From the NCBI RefSeq assembly GCF_000244895.1, contig NZ_CM001441.1, forward strand, positions 744,001 to 808,000: a stretch of 64,000 nucleotides of DNA. Reading direction: 5' to 3'. Shown piece by piece: positions 31,874 to 41,734 of this stretch (the first letter of the stretch is position 1; the number at the start of each line of letters is the position of its first letter). The DNA comes from Desulfosporosinus youngiae DSM 17734 (lineage in GTDB: Bacteria; Bacillota; Desulfitobacteriia; Desulfitobacteriales; Desulfitobacteriaceae). The notes beneath the pieces are model-generated. The model saw only the letters and a list, made by a program, of their open reading frames with translations, was not told where the DNA came from and did no database searches. Both the position numbers and the translations under genes were made by a program.

Positions 31874-33688
31874 ATGGCCAGCAACTTTCTATACAGTAAC
31901 CGTGACCATAAATTTATTATCAAAGAATGGCTTGATGGAGAAAAGATTCTTGGTTTAAAACGATTTCGGGATGTATACAGCATGGAGGATGTGGATGGTA
32001 TTCTTGACCAGTCTCTAAGAGTTTGTAAAGACGTTGTTGCGCCTACAAATGACGACGGTGACAGGATTAAGGCCGTCTTTAAAGATGGGAAAGTAACCCT
32101 GCCGCCTTCGTTCAAACATGCTTTTAAGTATATAGCGGATAATGGCTGGGGGGCCAGCAACAAGGATGTGGACGGTGAAGGTTCTCTCCCGTCACTTTTG
32201 TATGGAGCAGTCCATGAATATATGATTGCCGCCAACCCTGCTTTCGTAGCGTATTTGGGTTTGCCCGGCGGTGTGGCAACTGTCATCAAGCATTTCGGCT
32301 CCCAGGAACAAATCGACTTTTTCACTCCTAAGCTGTTTGAGACAGTGTGGGGCGGAACAATGTGCATCACTGAACCTGGCGGTGGTTCTGATGTAGGGGA
32401 TATGTTAACTAAGGCTTACCCCACAGAGGACTCTAAGATATACAAGATCAAAGGGACCAAGTGCTTCATCACCGGAGGAGATCACGATCTTACGGAAAAT
32501 ATTATCCACTTGGTTTTGGCCAGAATCGACGGAGCAGCTCCCGGAACCAAAGGTCTTTCACTTTTTCTTGTTCCCAAGCTATGGGTTAATGAAGATGGCA
32601 GCCTGGGGGAAGCAAACGATGTTGCAACCGTGGGAATTGAGCATAAGATGGGACTTCAAGGCTCTGCTACAGCTGTACTTAACTTCGGTGAGGAAGGGGT
32701 ATGCCGCGGCTTTTTGCTGGGTGCGCCCCCTGATGAAAAAGGGGTCGGGCAAGGCATCGCCCAGATGTTTAAGATGATTAACGGATCCCGGCTAGACACC
32801 GGACACTGTGCTCTGTCTGTGGCGACTGTTGCCTATAATAACGCGGTTGCCTATGCCAGGGAGCGTATTCAAGGCCGTCCTATCGATAATCCCAGAGGAA
32901 GCCGGGTCCCCCTTATCCAACACGAAGATATCCGCAGAATGCTGCTTACCCAGAAAGCGACTCTTGAAGCTCTGCGGGCCATGATTTTTAAAGGGTATTA
33001 CTATGTTGATATGCTGAATTTCGGTGATGATCCGGAGGATGTCCGAAAAGCAAAACGTTATATCGAACTGATCACTCCTTTAATTAAGGCCTACAGCTCC
33101 GACCAGGCCTGGCTGATGATTACTGAAGCCATTCAAGTCCATGGAGGATACGGGTATACGGAGGAATACCCCATTGCCCGTCAGGCAAGAGATGTTAAAA
33201 TTTATTCCATTTGGGAAGGTACAAATTTCATCCAGTCATTGGATTTGGTCTTCCGCAAATTTGGCCTGGACAAGGGAAGTGTTTTCAAGGAGTGGCTGCA
33301 GGAAATTGGCGAGTTTGTTAAGGAGAATTCGGCCAATCCCGAACTAACCCGGGATTTCGCCATGCTGAGTCAAGCTTTAAAGGCTTATCAAGAGCTGATC
33401 GCCACCGTTTTTGGCTATATCAAGGCAAATATCCGTTTGGTGCCGCTCTATAGTACGAGGGTTTTGCGGGTTACGGCGGAAGTCTACTGTGCTTTCTTGT
33501 TATTGCAGCAAGCATTGGCAGCGCAGGAAAAGCTGGCCCAAGGAGTTGGGGATACGGACTTTTATAAAGGGAAGGTTTACTCGGCTCAATTCTATTTGCG
33601 CAATATTGTACCTGATGTAATGGCTACAGCTCAGATCATTAAGGACTATGATACATCGGCAATGGACATCCCGGAAGGGGCTTTTTAG
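31874..33688 (+). CDS. Long-type acyl-CoA dehydrogenase with C-terminal extension
   Basis: The 604-aa FAD enzyme is of the larger ACAD class (DmdC/AidB-FadE-like), about 200 residues longer than the common type. It introduces the 2,3 double bond of an acyl-CoA. FAD/substrate segments CITEPGGGSDVG and KGTKCFITGGDHD, and the catalytic Glu in SIWEGTNFIQS, are present. A C-terminal helical domain (about 450-604) follows. ATG 31874 lies behind AGAGGAAG. No ETF genes lie in this cluster, so electrons must pass to a partner encoded elsewhere. Confidence 0.9.
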   Translation: MASNFLYSNRDHKFIIKEWLDGEKILGLKRFRDVYSMEDVDGILDQSLRVCKDVVAPTNDDGDRIKAVFKDGKVTLPPSFKHAFKYIADNGWGASNKDVDGEGSLPSLLYGAVHEYMIAANPAFVAYLGLPGGVATVIKHFGSQEQIDFFTPKLFETVWGGTMCITEPGGGSDVGDMLTKAYPTEDSKIYKIKGTKCFITGGDHDLTENIIHLVLARIDGAAPGTKGLSLFLVPKLWVNEDGSLGEANDVATVGIEHKMGLQGSATAVLNFGEEGVCRGFLLGAPPDEKGVGQGIAQMFKMINGSRLDTGHCALSVATVAYNNAVAYARERIQGRPIDNPRGSRVPLIQHEDIRRMLLTQKATLEALRAMIFKGYYYVDMLNFGDDPEDVRKAKRYIELITPLIKAYSSDQAWLMITEAIQVHGGYGYTEEYPIARQARDVKIYSIWEGTNFIQSLDLVFRKFGLDKGSVFKEWLQEIGEFVKENSANPELTRDFAMLSQALKAYQELIATVFGYIKANIRLVPLYSTRVLRVTAEVYCAFLLLQQALAAQEKLAQGVGDTDFYKGKVYSAQFYLRNIVPDVMATAQIIKDYDTSAMDIPEGAF

Positions 33689-33722
33689 TTCTATTGTCGG
33701 AATAGTTAAGGAGGGAACAAAA

Positions 33723-34589
33723 TTGAAGTTAGAGGATGTTAAAACTATTTGTGTGGTTGGGGCCGGCAACATGGGGCATCAGATTGCCTTAGGCTGTGCG
33801 TTAGCCGGTTTTAAAACAGCATGCACGGATATTAGTCAGGAAATGTTGGATAAGGCAGAAGGGTTTGCCCGCTCTTACTTGCCGGAGAGAGTGGCCAAAG
33901 GAAAACTAAGCCAGGAAAAAGCGGATCAAGCCTTAGAGAATATTCGCTTTACCACAAACCTTGAGGATGCTGCCGGGGACGCTGATTTTGTTATCGAGGC
34001 TGCAGTTGAGAAAATGGTCATTAAGAGGAAGCTTTTTGCAGATTTAGACAGGATTGCGCCTCCTCACGCCATACTGGCTACCAACAGTTCCTATATCGTT
34101 AGTTCGCAGGTAGCTGATGCGACGAATCGGCCGGATAAAGTTTGCAACATGCACTTTTTTAATCCCGCTTTGGTTATGAAATTGGTCGAAGTCGTGCAGG
34201 GACCGCATACTTCCGAAGAAACCGCCCAGGTGACCATGGACCTGTGCGCCAGGCTGGGCAAGACCGCCGTTTTACTTAAGAAAGAAATTTATGGTTTCCT
34301 GGTTAATAGAATTCTCTCAGCCCTTGCCCAAGAAGCTTTGTTCCTGGCTGACATGGGAATCGCAACCCCCCAGGAAATTGACCTGGCAGTGACGAATGCC
34401 CTGGGGCATCCTATGGGACCCTTCAGACTGATGGATCTTACGGGTATTGATCTTGCTTACTACTCCGCAATGGAACGCTATCAGAGCAGCCGGGACCCCA
34501 AAGATAAGCCTTCACCGTTGGTTGTTGAGAAATTTGTTAAGGGTGAATGGGGCAAGAAAACCAAAAAGGGCTATTACACATACGAGTGA
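33723..34589 (+). CDS. 3-hydroxyacyl-CoA dehydrogenase, copy 1
   Basis: The 288-aa NAD-dependent enzyme oxidises 3-hydroxyacyl-CoA (3-hydroxybutyryl-CoA type). The Rossmann motif is VVGAGNMGHQIA near residue 10. NSSYIVSS, HFFNPALVMKLVEVV (catalytic His) and NRILSALAQEA follow. TTG 33723 behind AAGGAGGG gives an N-terminus that aligns with its paralogue at 35957. The two copies are clearly close paralogues and flank a thiolase, suggesting a local duplication with different chain-length or substrate preference. Confidence 0.92.
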   Translation: MKLEDVKTICVVGAGNMGHQIALGCALAGFKTACTDISQEMLDKAEGFARSYLPERVAKGKLSQEKADQALENIRFTTNLEDAAGDADFVIEAAVEKMVIKRKLFADLDRIAPPHAILATNSSYIVSSQVADATNRPDKVCNMHFFNPALVMKLVEVVQGPHTSEETAQVTMDLCARLGKTAVLLKKEIYGFLVNRILSALAQEALFLADMGIATPQEIDLAVTNALGHPMGPFRLMDLTGIDLAYYSAMERYQSSRDPKDKPSPLVVEKFVKGEWGKKTKKGYYTYE

Positions 34590-34668
34590 TCCGGACCCTT
34601 CTGTCGTCCCTCCTTCAGGATGACACACGCTTGAGTCGCTTTTAGAGCAATTAATAGGGGGTATTTAC

Positions 34669-35835
34669 ATGAATGAAGCAGTTATAGTATCAGCCGTCAG
34701 AACTCCCATAGGTCGTGCAGGAGGAGCTTTAGGCAGGATTTCTCCCGAGATTTATGGGGCGGAAGTTATTAAAGAAGTGATCAAACGTATCGATTTGGAC
34801 CCTAATGAAATAGAGGATATTTTCTTCGGAAACTGTCTCAATGCCGGAGGCAATATAGGGCGTTTAAGTGCTTTGCAGGCAGGCTTGCCCGTGGATATAT
34901 CGGCAGTGACCATTGACCGTCAGTGCGGGTCTGGTTTAAACGCCGTGAATTTGGCGGCTCAAGCCGTGATGGCCGGTATGGGCGACGTTTTTATCGCGGG
35001 AGGCACAGAGAGCTGTTCTCTTCGGCCTTATATTATGGAACACATGGACTTTTTCAGTAAGACCGGACCTGTCTTCCGCAAAGGGTTTCAGCTTTCGACC
35101 AATGAAATCGGCAATCCGCCCATGGGAGTCACCGCAGAAAATTTAGCGGAAAACTACCAGATCAGCCGCTTAGAGCAGGATGAGTTCTCCCTGCACAGCC
35201 AGCAGAAAATGGGCAGGGCGATGGAAGCCGGCTTGTTTAAGGAGCAAATTGTGCCGCTTACTATTCCGGTTGGGAAAGGTAAGACAATGGTTTTTGATAC
35301 AGATGAACACCCCCGGCCCCAGACAACCCTTGAAGGCTTAGGCAAGCTTCCTCCTGTTTTTAAAGCAGGCGGAACGGTTACAGCCGGAAATAGTTCAGGC
35401 TTAAATGATGCTGCAGCCGCCGTTGTGGTGATGTCGGCTGAGAGAGCTAAGGGCTTAGGTCTTAAACCATTAGCTAAAATACGCACATTTGCTTATGCCG
35501 GTGTTGATCCGAATATCATGGGAATCGGTCCGGTGCCGGCGACCAGGAAAGCGTTGGCCAAAGCAGGCCTTTCCTTGGCTGATATTGATATCATTGAATT
35601 GAACGAGGCTTTCGCCGCTCAAGTGTTAGCTGTGGACCGCGAACTTCATTTCGACTGGGATAAGGTAAATGTAAACGGGGGAGCGATTGCCCATGGCCAT
35701 CCAATCGCAGCAACCGGGGCCATACTTACGACAAAATTAGTCTGGGAGATGAACCGCAGGGATGTTCAGCTTGGTTTGATTACCGCTTGTATCGGCGGCG
35801 GACAGGGTATTGCTACGATCTTTGAAAGAGCTTAA
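34669..35835 (+). CDS. Acetyl-CoA acetyltransferase (thiolase), copy 1
   Basis: The 388-aa thiolase cleaves a 3-ketoacyl-CoA with CoA. The nucleophilic Cys is in [14 protein letters not shown] near residue 88. GHPIAATGA carries the catalytic His, and the second Cys is in TACIGGGQG near the end. ATG 34669 follows TAGGGGG. It lies between the two hydroxyacyl-CoA dehydrogenase genes. A biosynthetic (acetoacetyl-CoA) direction cannot be excluded, but the cluster favours degradation. Confidence 0.93.
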   Translation: MNEAVIVSAVRTPIGRAGGALGRISPEIYGAEVIKEVIKRIDLDPNEIEDIFFGNCLNAGGNIGRLSALQAGLPVDISAVTIDRQCGSGLNAVNLAAQAVMAGMGDVFIAGGTESCSLRPYIMEHMDFFSKTGPVFRKGFQLSTNEIGNPPMGVTAENLAENYQISRLEQDEFSLHSQQKMGRAMEAGLFKEQIVPLTIPVGKGKTMVFDTDEHPRPQTTLEGLGKLPPVFKAGGTVTAGNSSGLNDAAAAVVVMSAERAKGLGLKPLAKIRTFAYAGVDPNIMGIGPVPATRKALAKAGLSLADIDIIELNEAFAAQVLAVDRELHFDWDKVNVNGGAIAHGHPIAATGAILTTKLVWEMNRRDVQLGLITACIGGGQGIATIFERA

Positions 35836-35956
35836 AGGCCGGTTAATAAACAACCTGTCTTTGTACTCCCCTGGCCCGTTGGGATTAAGAGATATTATCC
35901 TAGGGTTTCTTTAGCAAGGGAAGAGTTCGAAGAAAATTATGCTGGGGGGAATGAAT

Positions 35957-36820
35957 GTGGAAGGGCACAAAATCCAGAAGATCTGCATCGTTGGCGCCGG
36001 AAATATGGGGCATCAGATTGCCTTAAGCGCGGCATTGGCCGGCTTCGAAGTAAAATGCACGGATGTGAATGAGGAGGTGCTGGAAAAAGCCGAGCAATTT
36101 GTAACAACCTATCTCCCGGAGAGGGTTGCTAAAGGAAAGCTGAGTCAGGCCCAGGCTGATGCCGCCGGAGCAAACCTTGCCTTTACTAAGAATCTGGCGG
36201 AGGCTGCCTGTGATGCGGACCTGGTGATAGAAGCGGTAATAGAACGCTTGGAAATTAAACGCAAGTTGTTTGCAGACTTAGACCGATTATGTCCGCCCCA
36301 TACCATTCTCACGACGAATAGTTCATACATTATCAGTTCTAAAATCGCGGATGTGACGGGGCGTCCGGACAAGGTCTGCAATCTGCATTTCTTTAACCCG
36401 GCCTTGGTTATGAAACTGGTAGAAGTCGTGAAAGGGCCTCATACTGCCGAGGAGACTGTGCAAACCTTAATGGATGTATGTGTCAGCATGGGGAAAACAC
36501 CGGTTCTGTTAAAGAAGGAAATCTATGGTTTTCTCGTTAATCGAATGCTTACCGCCATTAAGAATGAAGCAATTTATTTAGTAGATATGGGTATAGCAAG
36601 TCCAGAGGAAATTGACACAGCGGTCACCCTTGCCCTGGGTCATCCCATGGGTCCATTTCGACTAATGGATCTGACAGGCATTGATCTTACTTATATAGTA
36701 GGTTTAGAGCGTTTTCAGGAAACCGGTGATCCGGCCTTCCGCCCCTCCCCTACGATCACGGAGAAGTTTATAAAAAAAGAATGGGGACGGAAAACGGGCA
36801 AAGGATTTTATGAATATTAG
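35957..36820 (+). CDS. 3-hydroxyacyl-CoA dehydrogenase, copy 2
   Basis: The 287-aa paralogue of the gene at 33723 has the same motifs (IVGAGNMGHQIALSAALAGF, HFFNPALVMKLVEVV, GHPMGPFRLMDLTGIDL). GTG 35957 is preferred over ATG 35939 or 35951. It gives the same N-terminal length as copy 1 and leaves a proper gap after the GGGGGG ribosome site at 35942-35947. It is followed closely by the short-type acyl-CoA dehydrogenase gene. Confidence 0.9.
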   Translation: MEGHKIQKICIVGAGNMGHQIALSAALAGFEVKCTDVNEEVLEKAEQFVTTYLPERVAKGKLSQAQADAAGANLAFTKNLAEAACDADLVIEAVIERLEIKRKLFADLDRLCPPHTILTTNSSYIISSKIADVTGRPDKVCNLHFFNPALVMKLVEVVKGPHTAEETVQTLMDVCVSMGKTPVLLKKEIYGFLVNRMLTAIKNEAIYLVDMGIASPEEIDTAVTLALGHPMGPFRLMDLTGIDLTYIVGLERFQETGDPAFRPSPTITEKFIKKEWGRKTGKGFYEY

Positions 36821-36859
36821 ATGAAATGGACCTTCAGCGAACAAGGAGGAGGGGCGGCA

Positions 36860-38008
36860 ATGAATGTTTCTGATGAGGAACTGAATATTATTCGCCAAGC
36901 AGTACGTACCTTAATTAAAAAAGAGGTTGAACCCTTAGGTGAACAGATGGAAGAAGAAGACAAGGTTCCGCGCAGTTTACTGGATAAGGCTGCGGAGATG
37001 GGGTTGTTTGGCTTAAGTATTCCTCAGGAATATGACGGCCTGGGTGCAGGTATGCTGGGTAAAGTGATGATTTTTGAAGAACTGGGCCGCGGTCCCAATT
37101 GCTTCGTGTCCATTATCGGCTGTCACAATGGAATTGGCAGTGTGGGAATTGTGATGGCCGGCAATGAGGAACAAAAGCAGCGTTACTTGCCTAAAATGGC
37201 GGCGGGTCAACTGATTGGAGCGTTTGCTCTGACAGAAGCGTCAGCGGGTTCAGATCCCGGCAACATGAAGACCACCGCCGTGTTAAAAGGGGATAAGTAT
37301 ATATTAAATGGCACCAAACAGTTTATTACAAATGGCGATATAGCTGATGTATTTACAGTCATGGCGGTAACGGATAAGAGTAAAGGGAGCAAGGGTATCA
37401 CTTCGTTTATTGTAGAACGGGGCTTTAAAGGGTTCACTGTCGGTAAATATGAGAAAAAAATGGGTCTGCACGGATCTCAAACCGCAGAACTTATCTTTGA
37501 AGACTGTGAAGTTCCTGTGGAGAATGTCTTGGGAGAGCCGGGTCAGGGCTATGTCAATGCTCTTAAAATATTAGCCAATGGACGCGCCGGTTTAGCGGCC
37601 CGGAATCTTGGCTCTTGTGAAAAATTATTAGAAGTAAGTGCAAAATACGCTCTGCAGCGTGTCCAGTTTGGCAAGCCTATTTTTGATAATCAGATTATTC
37701 AGCATTATTTGGCCAATATGGCTATTGATATTGAGGCCTTGCGGAGCTTAACTTACGATGTTGCCCGGAAGATTGACCGGGGAGAAACCGTGATCAAAGA
37801 GGCCGCTATTGTAAAAACCTTTGGATCGGAAGCTTATGGCCGGGTAGCAGATTTAGCTGTTCAAATTCACGGCGGTATGGGGTACATGAGAGAGTGCGAG
37901 GTAGAACGATTTTATCGGGACGCCAGGATTGCGCGCATCTACGAAGGAACTTCAGAAATTCAGCGCAACATTATCGCCGGTCAGCTAAGAAAGGAATTTG
38001 CCTTATAA
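36860..38008 (+). CDS. Acyl-CoA dehydrogenase, short/medium type
   Basis: The 382-aa enzyme is a standard butyryl-type ACAD. It has AFALTEASAGSDPGNM for substrate and FAD, FITNGDIADVFTVMAVT, and the catalytic Glu in RIYEGTSEIQRNIIA near the C-terminus. It oxidises a saturated acyl-CoA, passing electrons to an ETF that is not encoded nearby. ATG 36860 is chosen because GGAGGAGG precedes it. With the 604-aa ACAD it gives the cluster two dehydrogenases of different class. Confidence 0.93.
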   Translation: MNVSDEELNIIRQAVRTLIKKEVEPLGEQMEEEDKVPRSLLDKAAEMGLFGLSIPQEYDGLGAGMLGKVMIFEELGRGPNCFVSIIGCHNGIGSVGIVMAGNEEQKQRYLPKMAAGQLIGAFALTEASAGSDPGNMKTTAVLKGDKYILNGTKQFITNGDIADVFTVMAVTDKSKGSKGITSFIVERGFKGFTVGKYEKKMGLHGSQTAELIFEDCEVPVENVLGEPGQGYVNALKILANGRAGLAARNLGSCEKLLEVSAKYALQRVQFGKPIFDNQIIQHYLANMAIDIEALRSLTYDVARKIDRGETVIKEAAIVKTFGSEAYGRVADLAVQIHGGMGYMRECEVERFYRDARIARIYEGTSEIQRNIIAGQLRKEFAL

Positions 38009-38022
38009 AAGGAGGAGAGGAA

Positions 38023-39216
38023 ATGCAAGAAGCGGTTATTGCAGCCGGTGTACGTACAGCCATCGGCAGAGTGGGCGGGACTCTGAAGGATATCGAGGTT
38101 GATTATTTGGCTGCTAAGGTTATGCGCGAATTGCTCGATCGCACCGGCATTCCGGGAATGGCCGTTGACGAAGTTATTCTCGGTCACACAAAACAGAGCG
38201 GTGATAATCCGAACCTGGCCCGTTTGGCTTTGCTGAGAGCGGATATGCCTGAAGAAGTACCTGCTTATACAGTACATCGTCAGTGCGGTTCCGCCTTGAC
38301 AGCTGTCAACAACGCAGTACAAGCTATTTGGGCGGGGACGGCGGAAGTGATCATGGCCGGCGGCGCGGAAAGCATGAGCACGGCTCCTTATTATCTGAGG
38401 AACGCTCGTTATGGCTTTCGCATGGGCAACTCCGTGATTCTGGACTCAAATACTGAGAGCCAGCCCCGCTGCCAGCCGGAGGACCGTTACGGGCGCTTGA
38501 CTATGGGGCTGACAGCGGAGAATCTGGCAGAGAAATATAACATCAGCCGCCAGGAACAAGATGAATTTGCTCTCCTTAGCCAGGAACGTGCCCTGCGTGC
38601 AATTGAGGCGGGGCTGTTTGCGGAGGAAATTGTTCCCTACGAGATTAAAACCAAAAAGGGTGTCGCCGTTTTTGAGCAGGATGAACACCCTCGTGAAACC
38701 AGTATGGCACAGCTTGCTGAATTGGCCCCTGTCTTTAAAGAAGGCGGTACAGTGACCGCCGGCAATTCCAGCGGGCGCAATGATGCGGCAGCCGTGTTAA
38801 TGGTGATGACCCCGGAAAAGGCTAAAGAATTCGGCCTGAAACCATTGGTTAAAATCATTGGGATTGGCGCTAAAGGGGCACCTCCTCAAATTATGGGTAT
38901 CGGCCCGGTGGCCGCATCTCAGGCTGCTCTTAAGATGGCAGGCTTAAGCTTAAATCAGATAGACTTAATTGAACTGAACGAGGCCTTTGCCGCCCAGTCC
39001 TTGGCGGTGATAAAAGAGCTCGGCCTGGATCTTGCCAAAACCAACGTTAATGGCGGGGCTATTGCGCTGGGGCATCCCTTGGGGGCAACCGGTGCCATTA
39101 TTTTAATCAAATTAATTAACGAGATGCGTCGAACGGGAAAAAAATATGGTCTGGCAACCCTGTGTATTGGCGGAGGGCAAGGCATTTCAGCCATTGTTGA
39201 AAATATGATGATCTAA
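38023..39216 (+). CDS. Acetyl-CoA acetyltransferase (thiolase), copy 2
   Basis: The 397-aa thiolase has the nucleophilic Cys in [14 protein letters not shown], the His in [10 protein letters not shown] and the final Cys in [22 protein letters not shown] precedes ATG 38023. It is the last gene of the beta-oxidation unit, 14 bases after the dehydrogenase. It differs enough from copy 1 to suggest a different chain-length range. Confidence 0.93.
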   Translation: MQEAVIAAGVRTAIGRVGGTLKDIEVDYLAAKVMRELLDRTGIPGMAVDEVILGHTKQSGDNPNLARLALLRADMPEEVPAYTVHRQCGSALTAVNNAVQAIWAGTAEVIMAGGAESMSTAPYYLRNARYGFRMGNSVILDSNTESQPRCQPEDRYGRLTMGLTAENLAEKYNISRQEQDEFALLSQERALRAIEAGLFAEEIVPYEIKTKKGVAVFEQDEHPRETSMAQLAELAPVFKEGGTVTAGNSSGRNDAAAVLMVMTPEKAKEFGLKPLVKIIGIGAKGAPPQIMGIGPVAASQAALKMAGLSLNQIDLIELNEAFAAQSLAVIKELGLDLAKTNVNGGAIALGHPLGATGAIILIKLINEMRRTGKKYGLATLCIGGGQGISAIVENMMI

Positions 39217-39255
39217 CCAGGAATTTTGTCCTTTAACAGGGAATATATTCCTTGG

Positions 39256-39263
39256 TGTATACT
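39256..39263. promoter_or_regulatory. Candidate enhancer site for the sigma-54 activator (unit 3)
   Basis: TGTATACT matches seven of eight bases of TGTATACA and lies about 105 nt upstream of the sigma-54 promoter at 39366. Confidence 0.45.
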
Positions 39264-39365
39264 TTTAGGCTATTAAGAAACAACACCTGTCTCTATTTTG
39301 TACAGTTGTATCCGCTTATACTGTCTATTTTGCTGAAAAAACGGAGTTTTTAAAATCAGATCAGC

Positions 39366-39381
39366 TGGTATGATTTTTGCA
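39366..39381 (+). promoter_or_regulatory. Sigma-54 promoter for the MBL-fold/DUF362 unit
   Basis: TGGTATGATTTTTGCA matches the -24/-12 elements with exact GG-N10-GC spacing, about 125 nt before the metallo-hydrolase gene. Confidence 0.75.
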
Positions 39382-39507
39382 GTGTTAATAATTCTTAATA
39401 GCTTACAGGTTAGGTGCGCCCTGTGATTACTGAATATTTTTAATTCAGTAATAGTTCATTCTATTTGTCATCGCCTTCTTTCGGTGACGGGAAACTTGGT
39501 GAAATAA

Positions 39508-40392
39508 ATGAGAGAAAACATGTTTACGGAGCTGCTGCCCAATTTGTACTTCGTGGAGGGTGAGCTGGGGGGGCGGTTTCCTTACTGCAACGGTCTTATG
39601 ATCGATGCCGAAGCAAAGGTTTTGGTTGATACAGGTTATGGGCACGACCGGATTGAGGAGATTATCCGCTCTGGTCAAGTAGATGTAATTATCAATACTC
39701 ATTATCACCTGGATCATGTTTTTGGCAACAAGTATTTTCCACAGGCTAAGATTTGGGCTCACACTCTGGATGCGCCTGCTTTACGTTCGGTTGAGCAATT
39801 TCAGGCTTATACCGGACTGAACGAAACCCTCGGCCCGGACCCCCTTCTTTTTCCCGGCGGCCCTTCCAGTTATGAAATTGATGAAGAATTGGAGGACGGG
39901 GATGTACTGTGGTTTGGGTCGGTGAGTTTGCAGGTGATTCACACTCCGGGTCATACACCAGGGCATATTGCTCTCTTTGAACCAAAGTCCGGGGTATTAT
40001 TTTCGGGGGATATTGATCTGTCGCCCTTTGGACCTTGGTATGGCAACCTTCGTTCCGATCTGGAAATGTTTATGGAATCTATCCGCCGTCTGATTAATTT
40101 AAAGCCAAAGGTTTTAGCCACGAGTCACAGCGGAATTGTCACTGATAACATCCCTGAACGATTAAAGGAATACTTAAATAAATTTGAACTGCGGGAAGAA
40201 CAAATTTTACAGCAATTAGGGGTTTCTAAAACCATCGAAGAGTTAGTGGATCGAAGAATTATATACCATCGCTTTCCGGAACCTGAAAAGCTTTACCGTT
40301 TTTTTGAAGAGGTAATGGTCAGAAAACACTTGCAGTATCTAATCAGGCAAGGAAAAGTCTACGAATCAAATCAGAGGTTTAAGGCTTTTTAA
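39508..40392 (+). CDS. Metallo-beta-lactamase-fold hydrolase
   Basis: The 294-aa protein has the binuclear metal motif NTHYHLDHVFGN near residue 62, a further His in HTPGHTPGH, and Asp in FSGDIDLSPFG. These are typical of glyoxalase II/thioesterase-like hydrolases. The C-terminal helical part (about 215-294) is charged and unassigned. It is downstream of a sigma-54 promoter of the same kind as the acyl-CoA units. A role as thioesterase or acyl-CoA hydrolase is possible, but only inferred from context. Confidence 0.82.
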   Translation: MRENMFTELLPNLYFVEGELGGRFPYCNGLMIDAEAKVLVDTGYGHDRIEEIIRSGQVDVIINTHYHLDHVFGNKYFPQAKIWAHTLDAPALRSVEQFQAYTGLNETLGPDPLLFPGGPSSYEIDEELEDGDVLWFGSVSLQVIHTPGHTPGHIALFEPKSGVLFSGDIDLSPFGPWYGNLRSDLEMFMESIRRLINLKPKVLATSHSGIVTDNIPERLKEYLNKFELREEQILQQLGVSKTIEELVDRRIIYHRFPEPEKLYRFFEEVMVRKHLQYLIRQGKVYESNQRFKAF

Positions 40393-40432
40393 GGCTGAGA
40401 TAGAAAATAACCTAAGACTGGAGGATTTTTAA

Positions 40433-41734
40433 GTGGACAGAGCAGTAGTGTCACTGGTAAAAGTTTCAGATGTATACGAATCGCTCAAAGAGAGTCTAAG
40501 CTTAAGTAATGGTCTGGCAGGGTTAAGTGTTCATGACCACATCTTAATTAAGCCAAACATTGTCAGTTGGGATTTTGAATTGCCTTTTCCTCCCTATGGT
40601 GTGGTGACCACCAGCAGTGTGATGAGTGCTTTAGTCCGGATTTTGGCGGAACACGGTTTCCGCAACCTGATCATTGGTGAAGGTTCTCTTCCTAAGTTAA
40701 GCACCGCCGGGCATGAAGTCTATGGGGCATTGGGTTATAAAAAGCTTCAGGAGCGATATGGCGTCAAATTAGTCGATTTTAATCAGGAAGAGTTTGTACC
40801 CATGGATTATGGTGATGGATTTAAACTGGATATTGCTAAGCAGGCTCTGGAAGCAGATAAAATTATTAATCTTCCCGTTCTCAAAACCCATAATCAGGCA
40901 AAGGTGTCTTTAGGAATCAAAAACCTCAAAGGATGTCTGAGCAAGAATTCAAAAAGGTATTGTCACGGTTTGGGTAATGGGGAGCTTAGTCTGACCTTCC
41001 CCCGCATCATAGAAAAGCTTCCGGTCGCTCTGACCATCATCGATGGATTATATACCCTTGAAAAAGGCCCCGGTCCAACGGGGAAAGCTTATCCGAAAGG
41101 TCTGCTCATAACGTCCGGTGATCCTTTTGCCTGTGACCTTGTGGGAGCCGCTGTTCTGGGGTATCCCGCCAAAGATGTTCCGCACTTGGCCAGGTATGCT
41201 GAAAATCACGGATATAGTTTAGACTTATGGGACTACGAGATAGCCGGGGAGAGCATTGCGGATCATCAGAAATTGGTTGAATATGATTTTGAGTGGTCCG
41301 AGGATAATACAGGACCATCCGGGTTCAAGAAGAAAGGCATCACAGGCCTGGCGATCCGCAAGTATGACAGCAGCCTCTGTACAGGCTGTTCAGTACAATT
41401 TAATCCTATGTTGATTCTGCTCTCCTCAGCCTTTAAAGGCTCGTCCTTTCCGAATATCGAAGTAGTAAGCGGCAAACAACAGTTAGCCTCAGCAGGTTTT
41501 GATCATTCCCTGCTTTTTGGCAAGTGTGCCTGCCACCTGAATAAGGACAATCCTGATATTAAAAAGGGGATTCAGCTTTGGGGCTGCCCGCCGGATCTCG
41601 AAAAAATGGTCGAGGAGTTAGCTAAAGAAGGGCTGGAGTGTGACTATAACGAATACGTGCGCTTCCGTCATTACTTATTTGATAGATACACAGGCAAGGA
41701 AGGTTTTAATCTCTCTGACTGGTCCGTTGAATAG
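40433..41734 (+). CDS. DUF362 family protein
   Basis: The 433-aa protein has the DUF362 segments ILIKPNIVSWDF, INLPVLKTHNQAKVSLGIKN and LKGCLSKNSKRYCHG. Several Cys in the C-terminal part (LCTGCSVQFNPML, FGKCACHLNK, LWGCPPD) could bind a metal or iron-sulfur cluster, but no classical 4Fe-4S spacing is complete. DUF362 proteins often accompany ferredoxins, and their function is not settled. GTG 40433 follows TGGAGGA. It probably forms a two-gene unit with the MBL-fold gene. Confidence 0.8.
   Translation: MDRAVVSLVKVSDVYESLKESLSLSNGLAGLSVHDHILIKPNIVSWDFELPFPPYGVVTTSSVMSALVRILAEHGFRNLIIGEGSLPKLSTAGHEVYGALGYKKLQERYGVKLVDFNQEEFVPMDYGDGFKLDIAKQALEADKIINLPVLKTHNQAKVSLGIKNLKGCLSKNSKRYCHGLGNGELSLTFPRIIEKLPVALTIIDGLYTLEKGPGPTGKAYPKGLLITSGDPFACDLVGAAVLGYPAKDVPHLARYAENHGYSLDLWDYEIAGESIADHQKLVEYDFEWSEDNTGPSGFKKKGITGLAIRKYDSSLCTGCSVQFNPMLILLSSAFKGSSFPNIEVVSGKQQLASAGFDHSLLFGKCACHLNKDNPDIKKGIQLWGCPPDLEKMVEELAKEGLECDYNEYVRFRHYLFDRYTGKEGFNLSDWSVE

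Noticed and set aside
34591-34625. Stretch resembling a common dispersed intergenic repeat (GTCGTCCCTCCTTCAGGATG)
   Set aside because: Only one copy is in this window, so repeat status cannot be shown here.
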